DNA of 64,000 nucleotides from an uncultured Lachnospiraceae bacterium (lineage in GTDB: Bacteria; Bacillota; Clostridia; Lachnospirales; Lachnospiraceae): contig CAJTKA010000002.1 of NCBI GenBank assembly GCA_910576815.1, positions 131,113 through 195,112 of the forward strand. Reading direction: 5' to 3'. The translations under genes and the position numbers were made by a program. Every line of letters starts with the position of its first letter. The first letter of the stretch is position 1. This document shows, in pieces, positions 7,893-18,131 of this stretch. The notes below the pieces were generated by a model. It had not been told where the DNA came from. It saw nothing but the letters and a program-made list of their open reading frames with translations, and ran no database searches.

Positions 7893-9005
7893 CTACGGTG
7901 TGTCAAAACTGATATTTAAGTCCACATCCCCCTTGATACCGGAAACCCTGCCCTTATTGGTGTACTGCCAGATTTGAAAATCGTAGGGGAAATAAAAAGC
8001 CTCATCATAATAGGCAAACCACTTATCGTATTCTTCCAGCTGCTCGATATCAAGCATCAGCATAAACGTTTTTAGGTTGCCGTAAATCATGGGGGTATAG
8101 CCCGCTTCTTTGATCTTTTTGCAGAAAGCAAGGCAGTATTCCGTACGCTCCTCACTGGTCAGATCGCTTGCTCTCGCCTCAGTGCTCGTCACCGCCTCCA
8201 CATCCAGGACGATCGGGTATTTCACCTCGTAGGGATTGATGGAGTCCAACACAAACTCGGCTTCCTCCTCCGCCTCCTCCACGCTCATGGCCTGGGTAAA
8301 GAAATAAACGCCCACATCAATATCGTTATCTAAAGCACCTTCGATGTTCCGTTGAAAGGATTCGTCCTCCATGATCTCGCCTGTCGTATAGCCCCTGATC
8401 CCCAGACGCACAAAAGCATACTCCACCTCGTCGTCCGCCACCTTTGACCAGTCGATCTTATCCTGATAGCGTGAGACGTCGATACCCTTATGGGAAACCC
8501 GCTCCCCGTCCCGGTAATAGTGCATCACGCCATCCTCATCCGCCTGAAAGGACTCGGCATCATATGTATTTTTGGCAAGCGACTCCAAAATGGGAAAGAA
8601 ATAATACCTTCCCGTATCTGCCACCACGATCTCCTCCGGGAAAAAGGTGCGGAGCATATCCGTTGTGCTCTCACCGGAAGACATCAGGCCTTTTAAGCGG
8701 GCAAGGAACGCATCTCCCACTTCCTTTCCCGTCTTTTCTTCCGTCTCCTTCACTGCCGTTTCGATCAGCGCGTCCACTTCTTCCTGACTGTAGGATGTTT
8801 CTTCTTCCAGTCGAAGGGTCTCCAGTTCGCTCATCGTCTCCGTATTTTTCTCTTGCAGCGCCCGGTACTGAAACACCATCACCAGGCAGATCGTGACCGC
8901 CGTCAAAGTAACGATACACAGAAGAATGGAACCTGCCAAAATATGGTTTTCCGATTTCCTGCGCTTCTTTTTGCGGCGCTTTCCCTGTATTTGATTTTCC
9001 TGCAT
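7893..9005 (-). CDS. Membrane-anchored GH25 lysozyme (N-acetylmuramidase)
   Basis: 370 residues. ATG at 9005 is preferred over a GTG two codons upstream because AAGGAG lies five bases before it. The N-terminus is strongly basic (RRKKKRRKSEN), followed by one membrane helix (about 25-50) and a Glu-rich coiled stretch (about 55-105), so the enzyme is likely held on the outer face of the membrane. The GH25 domain begins at HKGIDVSRYQDKIDW (about 173) and includes YAFVRLGIRGYTTG, the acidic IVLDVEAV pair near 255 and YGNLKTFML. The family cleaves the MurNAc-GlcNAc bond of peptidoglycan. It lies in a co-directional run with the yitT and ilvA genes. Confidence 0.9.
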   Translation of the reverse strand: MQENQIQGKRRKKKRRKSENHILAGSILLCIVTLTAVTICLVMVFQYRALQEKNTETMSELETLRLEEETSYSQEEVDALIETAVKETEEKTGKEVGDAFLARLKGLMSSGESTTDMLRTFFPEEIVVADTGRYYFFPILESLAKNTYDAESFQADEDGVMHYYRDGERVSHKGIDVSRYQDKIDWSKVADDEVEYAFVRLGIRGYTTGEIMEDESFQRNIEGALDNDIDVGVYFFTQAMSVEEAEEEAEFVLDSINPYEVKYPIVLDVEAVTSTEARASDLTSEERTEYCLAFCKKIKEAGYTPMIYGNLKTFMLMLDIEQLEEYDKWFAYYDEAFYFPYDFQIWQYTNKGRVSGIKGDVDLNISFDTP

Positions 9006-9039
9006 AGACACTCCTTCTCATTTTCAAATGCGCATGCTC

Positions 9040-9882
9040 TCACACACGCTCGCTAAAATAGCTTTTGTACCCTTCCCCGAAAACCTCCGACGCGCTGGTG
9101 ATGATGGTAAAGGATTCGGGGTCCTCCTGCTTGACGATCTCCTCCGCCCGTGGAGAGACCGTCTTTTTTACCACGCACATAATGACCTTCTTGTTATCTC
9201 CACTATATGCGCCCTGCCCGTTTATATATGTCACGCCGACTGTCAGCTCCGCCATCAGCCGCTCCGCGATCCTATCCGCCTGACTGCTGATGATATAGAG
9301 AAGTTTTGCCTCATCTCTGCCGTAGAGCACGATGTCCATCACCAACGAGGTCGTCGTGATAGATATCGCCGCATACAGCGCCGCGTTCACATCCCGGAAC
9401 AAAAAGCCGGAAAGCGTCACCACCAGGGCATCCGCAATAAAAAATAGCTTTCCCGTGCGCAAATGCGGGAACTTAAGCCGCAGCGCCTTGACAATGATAT
9501 CCATACCGCCCGTAGTGGCTCCCGCGCGAAAGATCACGCCCACGGAGACCGCCGTCAGACTCCCGCCCACCAGCGCCGCCAACAAAATATCCTCCGTAGC
9601 CGCCCCTAAAGGCGCCAGCAGATTCGTAAAGACCGAAATCAACGCTGTTGCGTAGATAGATGAAAGCGTCAGGCCGATTCCAAACTTCCAGATGGCAAAA
9701 ACAAGGATCGGAATATTGAGCAGCATGATATACGTGCCTGTACCAATCGCTAAAAATTTATTTAAAATAATGGCAATACCGGTCACACCTCCGGGCGCCA
9801 TATTGTTAGGGTCTGTAAAGAGACTGACCCCGGCGGCATACAAAAATGCTGCTGCCGTTATGATAGCATACTTTTTTATCAT
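9040..9882 (-). CDS. YitT-family membrane protein (DUF161/DUF2179)
   Basis: 280 residues: five to six membrane helices in the first 195, then a soluble DUF2179 domain (SSQADRIAERLMAELTVGVT, PESFTIITSASEVFGEGY). The repeated glycine-rich helix starts (NNMAPGGVTGIAIIL and AGATTGGMDIIVKAL) are typical of YitT. The role is not established; a membrane transporter-like function is assumed for the family. A second YitT gene lies at 57726-58586, and the two are clearly diverged. Confidence 0.88.
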   Translation of the reverse strand: MIKKYAIITAAAFLYAAGVSLFTDPNNMAPGGVTGIAIILNKFLAIGTGTYIMLLNIPILVFAIWKFGIGLTLSSIYATALISVFTNLLAPLGAATEDILLAALVGGSLTAVSVGVIFRAGATTGGMDIIVKALRLKFPHLRTGKLFFIADALVVTLSGFLFRDVNAALYAAISITTTSLVMDIVLYGRDEAKLLYIISSQADRIAERLMAELTVGVTYINGQGAYSGDNKKVIMCVVKKTVSPRAEEIVKQEDPESFTIITSASEVFGEGYKSYFSERV

Positions 9883-9971
9883 GATAAGTCCTGCCTTTTT
9901 CTCTGTACTGCTATCATATCCAGTTTCATCCCATCATAATCAGCCTGCCAAAGCCCGCAAATCCGCGGTTC

Positions 9972-11195
9972 TTATACACTCGCCCGTACCAGTTTCGGCT
10001 GATACCCCTGCTCCTCAAGCGCCTTCATGATCTGATTCTTATGCTCAGTGCCGTAGGCTTCCAGCGTAATCCTAAGCTCCACCGCCGCATTTCTGTTGAT
10101 GGAAACAAACTGGTTGTGATCGAGCTTGATGACGTTGCCGCTCTCTTTGGCAATCACGTCGGACACTCTGGAGAGCTCGCCCGGCTTATCCGGCAGGAGC
10201 ACCGAGACCGTAAAGATTCGATCCCGCAGTACCAGACCCTGCTGCACCACAGAGGACATGGTGATCACATCCATGTTGCCACCGCTTAAGATGGACACCA
10301 CCTTCTTGTTTTTCACGTTCAAATGCTTTAAGGCCGCCACCGTCAAAAGGCCGGAATTTTCCACCACCATCTTATGATTCTCCACCATATCGAGGAAGGC
10401 GCCAACCAGCTCCTCGTCCTCCACGGAGATGATATCGTCCAAATTCTTGCTCACATAAGGGAATATTTTTTCACCAGGCGTCTTGACCGCAGTGCCGTCT
10501 GCGATGGTGTTCACCTGCGGCATGGTCTGCACCTTGCCCGCCTTGATGGACGCCTGCATACAGGCTGCGCCCGCCGGCTCCACGCCGATGACCTTGATCT
10601 TCGGATTCAACAGCTTTGCCAACGTGGAAACGCCTGTGGCCAGACCGCCGCCGCCGATGGGCACCAGGATATAGTCAACGAGAGGCAGTTCCTTGATGAT
10701 CTCCATGGCGATGGTTCCCTGCCCTGTGGCCACATCCAGATCGTCGAACGGGTGTACAAATGTATATCCCTTCTCCTCTGCCAGATCCAGCGCATAAGCA
10801 CAGGCCTCGTCATAGACATCCCCGCTCAGGATCACTTCTGCTCCGTAGCCTTTCGTGCGGTTCACCTTGATCAGGGGGGTGGTATTGGGCATCACGATCA
10901 CCGCTTTCACGCCGTAACATTTAGCGGCGTAGGCCACGCCCTGCGCGTGGTTCCCTGCGGAAGCCGTGATCAGACCCTTTTCCCGTTCTTCCTCCGTGAG
11001 CGTGCTGATCTTATAGTAGGCGCCGCGCAGCTTATAGGCTCCCGTCAACTGCATGTTTTCCGGTTTTAAGTAGACCTTGTTGCCCGTCTGCGCACTGAAA
11101 TAGTCGCTGTAGACAAGCTTCGTCTCGGAGGCGACCTCCTTTACGATCTCATACGCTTCCTCGAACTTGTCCAATGTCAGATCCTTCGTACTCAT
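9972..11195 (-). CDS. ilvA: Threonine ammonia-lyase (threonine dehydratase) with ACT domain
   Basis: 407 residues. The PLP-fold type II domain has the Schiff-base lysine K55 in TGAYKLRGAY, the phosphate-side SAGNHAQGVAYAAK, and the glycine loop PIGGGGLATGVSTL. An ACT domain occupies about 325-400 (SVLLPDKPGELSRVSDVIA). The length and single ACT match the shorter TdcB/YgeX-like class rather than the 510-residue biosynthetic IlvA, so it may be catabolic. The product is 2-oxobutanoate plus ammonia. AGAGGGAA lies before ATG. It follows ftsY by 19 bases and is probably the tail of the core operon. Confidence 0.92.
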   Translation of the reverse strand: MSTKDLTLDKFEEAYEIVKEVASETKLVYSDYFSAQTGNKVYLKPENMQLTGAYKLRGAYYKISTLTEEEREKGLITASAGNHAQGVAYAAKCYGVKAVIVMPNTTPLIKVNRTKGYGAEVILSGDVYDEACAYALDLAEEKGYTFVHPFDDLDVATGQGTIAMEIIKELPLVDYILVPIGGGGLATGVSTLAKLLNPKIKVIGVEPAGAACMQASIKAGKVQTMPQVNTIADGTAVKTPGEKIFPYVSKNLDDIISVEDEELVGAFLDMVENHKMVVENSGLLTVAALKHLNVKNKKVVSILSGGNMDVITMSSVVQQGLVLRDRIFTVSVLLPDKPGELSRVSDVIAKESGNVIKLDHNQFVSINRNAAVELRITLEAYGTEHKNQIMKALEEQGYQPKLVRASV

Positions 11196-11214
11196 TTCTG
11201 TTCCCTCTTTCTTT

Positions 11215-12165
11215 TTATTCTTCCGTCTCCTCAGCCGCTTTCACGTCGAAAAGCGCATCCACAAACTGCTCGGCGTCAAATTTCTGCAGATCCTCGATGG
11301 ATTCGCCCACGCCGATATATTTTACGGGCACCTGTAATTCCGACTGTACCGCCACTGCGATACCGCCTTTTGCCGTCCCGTCCAGCTTCGTTAAGATAAT
11401 GCCCGTCACCTGCGCCACCTCTGCAAACTCCCTGGCCTGCTGCAGAGCATTCTGCCCCGTGGTGCCGTCCAAAACGATCAGATTCTCCCGATGGGCACCG
11501 GGAAACTCCCGCTCAATGATACGGTCGATCTTTTTCAGTTCTTCCATGAGATTCTTTTTATTGTGAAGCCGCCCTGCCGTATCGCATAAGAGCACATCTG
11601 CATTTCTGGCCTTGGCCGCATTCACGGCATCAAAGATCACACTGGCAGGATCCGCGCCTTCCGTGCCGCCGATGAGATCCACGCCTGCTCTGGCTGCCCA
11701 CGCCGAAAGCTGCTCTCCCGCCGCCGCACGAAAGGTATCCGCCGCCGCGATCAATACCTTCCTGCCCTGTCCTTTGAGCTGTCCCGCCAGCTTTCCGACA
11801 GTGGTCGTCTTGCCAACACCGTTGACACCGATCACCAGCACCACGGACTGCTCCTTCTCAAAGTCATAGGCTGTCTCGCCCACCTGCATCTGTTCCTTGA
11901 TATTACGGATCAGGTATTCCCGACAGGCTTCCGGCTCTTTGATATGATTCTCCTTCACCTGCTGACGCAGTTTTGTCAGGATCTCATCCGTGGCGGCAAC
12001 GCCGATATCTCCCATGATGAGGATTTCTTCCAGCTCCTCGTAAAAGTCCTCGTCAATGCTGGAAAACCCGCTAAATACCGAGTCGATCCCATGTACGATA
12101 TTGTTTCTGGTCTTCGTGAGGCCATCCTTTAACCTGCCAAAAAAACCTTTCTTTTCTTCGTTCAT
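11215..12165 (-). CDS. ftsY: Signal recognition particle receptor FtsY
   Basis: 316 residues: the N helical bundle (about 1-85) with no long acidic A domain, then the G domain. P-loop GVNGVGKTTT, DTFRAAAGEQL, DTAGRLHNK and TKLDGTAKGG are all present. The family docks the SRP-ribosome complex at the membrane for co-translational insertion. The gene starts one base after the smc stop, with its ribosome site (GAGGAT) inside the end of smc, so it is translationally linked. Confidence 0.97.
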   Translation of the reverse strand: MNEEKKGFFGRLKDGLTKTRNNIVHGIDSVFSGFSSIDEDFYEELEEILIMGDIGVAATDEILTKLRQQVKENHIKEPEACREYLIRNIKEQMQVGETAYDFEKEQSVVLVIGVNGVGKTTTVGKLAGQLKGQGRKVLIAAADTFRAAAGEQLSAWAARAGVDLIGGTEGADPASVIFDAVNAAKARNADVLLCDTAGRLHNKKNLMEELKKIDRIIEREFPGAHRENLIVLDGTTGQNALQQAREFAEVAQVTGIILTKLDGTAKGGIAVAVQSELQVPVKYIGVGESIEDLQKFDAEQFVDALFDVKAAEETEE

Positions 12166-12166
12166 A

Positions 12167-15100
12167 TCAATCCTCTAATTCTTTATCGATCAGATTTACG
12201 CTCACAAGCGTGGAAACACCCTTTTCCTGCATGGTGATGCCGTAGAGCCTGTCCGCCTTCTCCATGGTGCCGCGTCTGTGCGTGATCACGATAAACTGCG
12301 TGCTCTTAGTCAGCTTGTGCAGATACTTGGCAAAGCGGGTCACATTGTTCTCGTCAAGAGCCGCCTCGATCTCATCAAGCAGACAGAAAGGCGAGGGCTT
12401 CAAATTCTGGATGGCAAAGAGAAGACAAATCGCAGTCAGCGACTTCTCGCCACCCGACATCTGCATCATATTGACCAGCTTCTTGCCCGGGGGCTGCGCG
12501 ATCACCAGGATGCCCGCCTCCAGCACGTCCTCATCTTCTATCAGTTCCAGCGCCCCCTTACCGCCGCCGAACAGCTCCTTAAATACCTTATCAAATTCCC
12601 GATTGATCTGGGCAAACTTTTCATTGAACTGCTTGCGCATGGAAGTATCCAGCTCCTCGATAATACTGAGCAGAGTCTTTTCCGCCTCCACCAGATCGTC
12701 GTGCTGTGTCTTTAAGAAGGTGTAACGCTCCATCAGGTTCCGATAATCCTCGATGGCGTTTACGTTCACGTCGCCAAGTTTCCTGATCTCGTCCTTCAAG
12801 CCGCCGATCTGTTTCTTCATGGCGGGCAGATCGTTCATCTCCTCGCTTTTTAAGCCCTCTGCATCGGAAAGCGTGATCTCGTACTCGTCCCACATATAAT
12901 TGATCTGGGACTCAATGGACTCCTCCATCCGCTCCTTCTGGGCATTCAGACGGTACACTTCCTTGTCAAGCGCCGCCATACGCTCGGAAAGCTCCTCTCT
13001 GGAAGTGAAGAAATTCTTCTGCTTTCCGGCAAGCTCCTCCTTGCTTTCCATGTCCTCTTTCAGCTTCTTTTCCGCATCGGTCTGCGCCGTGTGGGAAGCT
13101 GCGATGGTGCGCTCGATCTCTAAAATGTTCTCCTTCTTGCGCTCCACCTCCTCCTTGCCCAAATGAAGTCCTTCTTTCACCTCGGCAAGCTCCGCCTGAT
13201 AACGCTCCCGTTCGCCGTCAACACGCTCTAAGTTCTGGCGCTTGAAGTCGGCGCTCTGGCGCATCTTTTCGACTTCCACATCCCATTCGGAGACTTTTGC
13301 CGCCTGCACCGACTCCTGTGCGCGTTTCTCCTCCAACTGCGTCTGAAACTCTGCGATCTGCGTCTCTACGTTCTTTTCTAAGGCCTCAGAATCAGCCAGC
13401 TCCTTTGCCGCCTCATCCTTCCCTTTCCTGATCTCACCGATCTGTGTCTCGATATCCTGTTCCTCGGTCTTTAACTCACCAAAGCCCTCGGTCGTCTCGT
13501 TCTTTTTCTCCTCCGCCTGCATCACGCTCATTCTGGCGGTGTTCTGTTCAATAAACTTACGCTGGATCTGTCCCTTGACATCCTCGATCTCCAAACGCAG
13601 CTTATTGCGGCCCTTCTTGGTATCCTCGATCTCATTTAAGAGCCTGTCGATCTCTTTTACATATTCTTTGACTTTCTTTTCCAGTTCCTCCATCTCCCTG
13701 CGCCTGCCCAGGAGATTGGAATTATTCTTGAAAGCGCCGCCGCTGATGGCACCGCCAGGCACCAAAAGTTCGCCCTCCAGCGTCACCATACGGATGCCGT
13801 AATCAAACTTTCTGGCGATCTTCACCGCATTGTCTACGTTGTCGACCACCATGATGCGGCCCAGCATCGCCTTGGCGACATTCTTATATTTTTTCTCGAT
13901 TTTCACAAGGGCGTCCGCCATCCCCACCACGCCCGGCTCTTTGAGCGCTTCCGGGTTCTTAAATTCCTGCGGCCGAGTAATGCTTGTGAGCGGCAGGAAG
14001 GTTGCCCGTCCCGCTCTGGCCTTCTTTAAGAAGCCGATCATGCGCTTGGCGGTCTCCTCATCCTCGGTGACGATATTCTGGATATTGCCTCCCAGCGCCG
14101 TCTCGATCGCCGTCTCATATTTAGCATCTACCTGAATGATATCCGCCACCACGCCGATGATGCCCTTCTCACTGTCCTTCTTCTCCATGACGGCCTTTAC
14201 GCTGCCGCCGTATCCCTCATAACGCTCCGTCAGATTGGAAAGCGCTTCCAATTTTGATTTCTGCTGATGGTAGAGCACCTGGGTGTCCCGAAGCTTCTGA
14301 TCCTTTGCCGCCAGTTCGTCGCGCACACCGACCAGCTGCTCCTCCATAAGTTCCTGCTTCTCCGTCAGCTCCTTGATCGATACCGTGATGGCATCAAATT
14401 CTTCTTCCAGCTTTTTGATGGTCTCGGTCTGCTCCGCCTCGTCGGACTTTGCCCGCAGCAGCCTGGAATTGAGCTCCGCCTTGCGGATGTTCACCTGCTC
14501 CAGCATGGTATCAAAACGGCCCAGCTTTGACTTGATGGTCGCCCTGTTGTTGAGGGCCTCTATGATGGTATTCTTTCCGCTTTCGATATGATTATTTAAG
14601 GTCTCGATCTCACTCTGGGTGGTCTCCAAAAGCGTTCTGGCCTGACTGCGTTCCTCCTCCAATGCCGCCAGCTTCTCGTCGATCTCCTGTTTCTCTGCAA
14701 GGATCGTCTCCCGCTCTTTGTCCCGCTCCGCCAGCTGTTCGCTGATGCTGCGGATCCGGCTCTGCAGATGTTCTTCATTGCCTTCCGCGGAGTGGATCTG
14801 TTCCTTTAAGACATTGATCTCGCCCTCCAGCTTGGAGCGCATGACACCCGTATCCGTAAGGGTCGCCCTCGCCGCCTCGATCTGTTCGTCCAGCTCCTCT
14901 ATGCGGTTTTGGATCCGCTCATATTCTTCCTTGATGGACTCGTATTTTCCCGTCGTCTCGGCAAGGTCTCCCGAAGCGATGGAAAGCTTCTCGTCCACTT
15001 CTTTTAACTGCTCTGTTACCCGTATATTTTCCAGCAAAAAAACGTTGACATCAAGTGTCTTTAACTCCTCTTTTTTGCGCAGATAAATCCTCGCCTTATC

Positions 15101-15727
15101 CGCCTGCTTCTCCAAAGGACCCGTCTGCTTTTCCAGCTCGGCTAAAATATCGTTTACGCGCACCAGATTCTGCTTTTCCGCTTCCAGCTTCTTCTGGGCT
15201 GCATATTTTCTTCTCTTGAATTTCACAATGCCGGCAGCCTCGTCAAAAAGCTCTCTGCGCTCCTCAGGCTTACCGCTCAAGATCTTGTCGATCTGTCCCT
15301 GTCCAATGATGGAATACCCCTCTTTACCGATACCGGTGTCATAGAAAAGCTCGTTCACATCCTTTAAGCGGCAGGGCGTGCCGTTTAGCATATATTCGCT
15401 CTCACCGGAACGGTACAGCCGCCTTGACACCGTCACCTCATCGTAGTCGATGGCCAGCTGGTGGTCGGAATTATCCAGCGTAATGGCCACGTAGGCATAG
15501 CCCAGGGGCTTTCTCATCTCCGTACCGGAGAAAATCACGTCCTGCATGGAGACACCGCGAAGCTGTTTGATGCGCTGTTCGCCAAGCACCCAGCGGACCG
15601 CATCGGCAACGTTGCTCTTTCCGGAGCCGTTTGGTCCCACAATGCCTGTAATACCGTTGTGAAATTTGAAATTGATCTTATTGGCAAAGGACTTAAATCC
15701 ATGTACCTCTATACTCTTTAAATACAT
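12167..15727 (-). CDS. smc: Chromosome segregation protein SMC
   Basis: 1186 residues, the normal length for bacterial SMC. Walker [11 protein letters not shown] lies near residue 32. Two long coiled coils (about 170-500 and 670-1020) flank a hinge (about 515-640, with [11 protein letters not shown] and [11 protein letters not shown]). The C-terminal signature [16 protein letters not shown] and Walker [12 protein letters not shown] close the ABC head. It organises and segregates the chromosome with ScpAB, which are not in this window. It lies between rnc (15-base gap) and ftsY. Confidence 0.98.
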   Translation of the reverse strand: MYLKSIEVHGFKSFANKINFKFHNGITGIVGPNGSGKSNVADAVRWVLGEQRIKQLRGVSMQDVIFSGTEMRKPLGYAYVAITLDNSDHQLAIDYDEVTVSRRLYRSGESEYMLNGTPCRLKDVNELFYDTGIGKEGYSIIGQGQIDKILSGKPEERRELFDEAAGIVKFKRRKYAAQKKLEAEKQNLVRVNDILAELEKQTGPLEKQADKARIYLRKKEELKTLDVNVFLLENIRVTEQLKEVDEKLSIASGDLAETTGKYESIKEEYERIQNRIEELDEQIEAARATLTDTGVMRSKLEGEINVLKEQIHSAEGNEEHLQSRIRSISEQLAERDKERETILAEKQEIDEKLAALEEERSQARTLLETTQSEIETLNNHIESGKNTIIEALNNRATIKSKLGRFDTMLEQVNIRKAELNSRLLRAKSDEAEQTETIKKLEEEFDAITVSIKELTEKQELMEEQLVGVRDELAAKDQKLRDTQVLYHQQKSKLEALSNLTERYEGYGGSVKAVMEKKDSEKGIIGVVADIIQVDAKYETAIETALGGNIQNIVTEDEETAKRMIGFLKKARAGRATFLPLTSITRPQEFKNPEALKEPGVVGMADALVKIEKKYKNVAKAMLGRIMVVDNVDNAVKIARKFDYGIRMVTLEGELLVPGGAISGGAFKNNSNLLGRRREMEELEKKVKEYVKEIDRLLNEIEDTKKGRNKLRLEIEDVKGQIQRKFIEQNTARMSVMQAEEKKNETTEGFGELKTEEQDIETQIGEIRKGKDEAAKELADSEALEKNVETQIAEFQTQLEEKRAQESVQAAKVSEWDVEVEKMRQSADFKRQNLERVDGERERYQAELAEVKEGLHLGKEEVERKKENILEIERTIAASHTAQTDAEKKLKEDMESKEELAGKQKNFFTSREELSERMAALDKEVYRLNAQKERMEESIESQINYMWDEYEITLSDAEGLKSEEMNDLPAMKKQIGGLKDEIRKLGDVNVNAIEDYRNLMERYTFLKTQHDDLVEAEKTLLSIIEELDTSMRKQFNEKFAQINREFDKVFKELFGGGKGALELIEDEDVLEAGILVIAQPPGKKLVNMMQMSGGEKSLTAICLLFAIQNLKPSPFCLLDEIEAALDENNVTRFAKYLHKLTKSTQFIVITHRRGTMEKADRLYGITMQEKGVSTLVSVNLIDKELED

Positions 15728-15742
15728 ATGTACCTCTATCCG

Positions 15743-16432
15743 TTATTTCTTTTTTCTGGCAAGGAGCGCCTGATAGGCGGCCTGTTGCTCCGCTGCCTTT
15801 TTGGAATGACCGCTTCCTTTCCCTACCTTTATGGTTCCCACATAAGCTTCCACCTCAAAGATCTTATCATGCTGGGGTCCTTCTTCCCGCACGAGCTTAT
15901 AACTAAGCTCGCCATGATTCTCCTGCTGTACGAGTTCCTGCAGCGTCGTCTTGGCATCATAAAAAAGCTGCTTATGTTCCAGGTCTGAAAGCACAAACCG
16001 GTGGATAAAGGCGGAAGCCTTCTCCAGTCCTCCGTCCAGATAGATGGCGCCGATCACCGCTTCCATCACATCGGAGACGATAGAATCCCTGCCTCTGCCC
16101 CCCGTAACTTCCTCCCCCTTACCAAGCAGGATATACTGCTCTAAAGATATCTCTCGGGCACAGAAGGCAAGCGCCGGTTCACAGACCATGGAAGCCCGCA
16201 GCTTTGACAGCCGCCCCTCAGCGTTTTCCTGTCGTTCCCGAAAGAGAAAGTCGCTGGTCACAAGCTCAAGCACCGCATCCCCCAAAAATTCCAGACGTTC
16301 ATAATTCCCGAATCTGTTGATTTTCATCTCATTTGCATAGGAGCTGTGCGTAAATGCCTGCCGCAGCAGTTTTTTATCGCTAAACGTATACCCTATTTTC
16401 TCCTCCAGCTCACCCAGCGTTTTCTCTGTCAT
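15743..16432 (-). CDS. rnc: Ribonuclease III
   Basis: 229 residues from ATG 16432, which has GGAG 6 bases upstream; an in-frame ATG four codons earlier overlaps that site and is less likely. The RNase III signature ERLEFLGDAVLELV carries the acidic metal ligands, with a second acidic patch in SDVMEAVIGAIYLDGG. The C-terminal double-stranded-RNA-binding domain (about 160-228) contains YKLVREEGPQHDK and GSGHSKKAAEQQAAYQAL. It processes rRNA and structured mRNAs. An acpP-distal terminator lies just before it, so its dose may depend on read-through. Confidence 0.97.
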   Translation of the reverse strand: MTEKTLGELEEKIGYTFSDKKLLRQAFTHSSYANEMKINRFGNYERLEFLGDAVLELVTSDFLFRERQENAEGRLSKLRASMVCEPALAFCAREISLEQYILLGKGEEVTGGRGRDSIVSDVMEAVIGAIYLDGGLEKASAFIHRFVLSDLEHKQLFYDAKTTLQELVQQENHGELSYKLVREEGPQHDKIFEVEAYVGTIKVGKGSGHSKKAAEQQAAYQALLARKKK

Positions 16433-16446
16433 AGAAATCTCCATTC

Positions 16447-16479
16447 AAAAAAAATCGCCCCTTCTGATGAGGAAGGGGC
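16447..16479 (-). terminator. Intra-operon terminator between acpP and rnc
   Basis: On the minus strand a GC-rich stem (GAAGGGGC 16472-16479 paired with GCCCCTTC 16457-16464) is followed by eight T (plus-strand A 16447-16454). The stem and U-tract are close to ideal. It lies inside the otherwise continuous operon, so it probably lowers transcription into rnc-smc-ftsY. Confidence 0.85.
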
Positions 16480-16486
16480 TTCCCTG

Positions 16487-16717
16487 TTACTCCCTGCTGC
16501 TCCTGATCAATTCTACCGCCTCTCCCACTGTTGTGATACGTTCCGCCTTTTCGGCAGGTATCTCAATTTGAAAGGCATCCTCGATTCCCATAATGATCTG
16601 ATACACATCCAAAGAGTCCGCGCCCAGATCTTCCAGAAAAGTGGTCTTCTCCGTGATTTCTCTGGGGTCCACATTCAAAACTTCCGCTATCACTTCCTGT
16701 AACTTTTCCAGTTCCAT
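16487..16717 (-). CDS. acpP: Acyl carrier protein
   Basis: 76 residues, acidic, with the phosphopantetheine attachment site S35 in LGADSLDVYQI. The length and the neighbouring plsX and rnc identify the fatty-acid synthesis ACP. The family carries growing acyl chains as thioesters in the cytoplasm. It is followed immediately by a strong terminator, which would let acpP be expressed well above the downstream genes. Confidence 0.97.
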   Translation of the reverse strand: MELEKLQEVIAEVLNVDPREITEKTTFLEDLGADSLDVYQIIMGIEDAFQIEIPAEKAERITTVGEAVELIRSSRE

Positions 16718-16783
16718 CTCAAAACCAACCTCATCGCTTCATGCGCTTCCCGCTATCGGTAACTTTGCCGCCGCCTGCCGTCT

Positions 16784-17797
16784 TCAGGCTTCCTGATTGG
16801 CGACTTTCTCTCTGATTTTCTCACTGATTTTCTGTTCTGTAAAAGTAATGCACTGCAAGATCGAGTTCCTGATCTCGTTTGCCTTAGAGCTTCCGTGTGT
16901 TTTCACCACCAGACCTTTTAAGCCCAAAAGCGGTGCACCGCCGTACTGTTCCAGATCAAAAGCCTTAAGCGTCGTCTTTAAGGCCGGTTTGACTAAGAGT
17001 GCGCCGATCTTGCTGCGCAGGGAGGTCATCATCCCCTCCTTTACTTTACTGATCAGGGTCAGTCCCACGCCCTCGTAGGTCTTTAAGATCACATTGCCCA
17101 CGAAGGCTTCGCAGACGATCACATCCGCTGCACCTGCCGGAATGTCTCTGGCTTCCACACTGCCGATGAAATTGATGTCAGGGCAGTTCTTTAACAGCGG
17201 AAAGGTTTCTTTCACAAGTGCGTTTCCCTTCTCCTCCTCCGCACCGATATTCACGATGCCGACCTTCGGGTTTTTCACCCCCATCACATATTCCATATAA
17301 ACGGAGCCCATCTTTGCAAACTGTACCAGATGAGAAGGTCTCGCATCCACATTCGCACCGCAGTCGATCAAAAGAGAACAGCCTGTCGCTGTCGGAATCA
17401 GCGGTGCCAGCGGCGGTCTCTCCACGCCCTTGATACGGCCGACAATGACCTGTCCGCCCACCAGCGTCGCACCGGTAGAGCCTGCTGACACATAGGCATC
17501 ACAGGTGCCGTCTTTTACCAGCGTAAGTGCTTTTACTAAGGAAGAATCCTTCTTGCTGCGGATCGCCATCACCGGCGGCTCCGCTGTCTCTATGATCTCA
17601 GAAGCATGAACAATCTCAATCTGTTCCTTCGGGTAAGTGTAGCCGGCAAGCTCTTTTTCCAGAACGTCCTGCTGCCCAACGAGATACACCTTGACTTTTT
17701 TACTCTCGCAAACCGCTTCCACAGCGCCCTTCACCGTCTCCACGGGAGCATTGTCGCCGCCCATGGCGTCCACCGCCACCTTCACCCATTCGTTCAT
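16784..17797 (-). CDS. plsX: Phosphate acyltransferase PlsX
   Basis: 337 residues from ATG 17797, preceded by GGAGAG; a longer frame to 17875 lacks a ribosome site and adds non-family sequence. PlsX features include VAVDAMGGDNAP, VSAGSTGATLVGG and DCGANVDARPSHL, with a C-terminal GLKGLVVKTHGSS. It converts acyl-ACP to acyl-phosphate for PlsY, the first step of phospholipid synthesis in these bacteria. It has its own likely promoter after the rpmF terminator. Confidence 0.97.
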   Translation of the reverse strand: MNEWVKVAVDAMGGDNAPVETVKGAVEAVCESKKVKVYLVGQQDVLEKELAGYTYPKEQIEIVHASEIIETAEPPVMAIRSKKDSSLVKALTLVKDGTCDAYVSAGSTGATLVGGQVIVGRIKGVERPPLAPLIPTATGCSLLIDCGANVDARPSHLVQFAKMGSVYMEYVMGVKNPKVGIVNIGAEEEKGNALVKETFPLLKNCPDINFIGSVEARDIPAGAADVIVCEAFVGNVILKTYEGVGLTLISKVKEGMMTSLRSKIGALLVKPALKTTLKAFDLEQYGGAPLLGLKGLVVKTHGSSKANEIRNSILQCITFTEQKISEKIREKVANQEA

Positions 17798-17883
17798 ATC
17801 GTCTCTCCGATCCTCAGCCCCTAAAAGACCGCCTCTTTGCGTCGCTTCCATCCGCCCCGTTTCCTGTCGGGACATCTTATAAT

Positions 17884-17912
17884 AATATACTAAATAAACA
17901 CATAAAAATCAA
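17884..17912 (-). promoter_or_regulatory. Promoter for plsX-acpP and downstream genes
   Basis: Minus strand TTGATT (plus 17907-17912), a 17-base spacer, then TATATT (plus 17884-17889). The -35 overlaps the U-tract of the rpmF terminator, so the two signals are nested. Confidence 0.6.
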
Positions 17913-17940
17913 GGCTTTCCGAGAAGTCCCGAAAAGCCTT
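17903..17940 (-). terminator. Terminator after rpmF
   Basis: An 11-base stem (17911-17921 with 17930-17940, one G-U pair) is followed on the minus strand by GATTTTTATG. It sits 10 bases downstream of the rpmF stop codon. Confidence 0.75.
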
Positions 17941-17949
17941 TCACACCGA

Positions 17950-18129
17950 TCAGTCAACTGCAATGATCTCTTTTTTGTTGTATGTGCCGCATTTTTTACA
18001 AACTCTGTGAGGCACCATCAGCGCGCCGCACTTGCTGCATTTTACCAACGTGGGAGCAGTCATCTTCCAGTTTGCTCTCCTTTTGTCTCTCCTACCCTTA
18101 GAAGATTTGTTTTTCGGACAAATAGACAT
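17950..18129 (-). CDS. rpmF: Ribosomal protein L32
   Basis: 59 residues from ATG 18129 with GGGAGGTG upstream. The N-terminal part is very basic (KNKSSKGRRDKRRANWK). A four-cysteine zinc ribbon (CSKCGALMVPHRVCKKCG) marks this as the zinc-binding form of L32. The N-terminus (MSICPKNK) differs from the common MAVPKRR start, which is usual in this group. It is coupled to yceD, whose stop lies three bases upstream. Confidence 0.95.
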   Translation of the reverse strand: MSICPKNKSSKGRRDKRRANWKMTAPTLVKCSKCGALMVPHRVCKKCGTYNKKEIIAVD

Positions 18130-18131
18130 CG

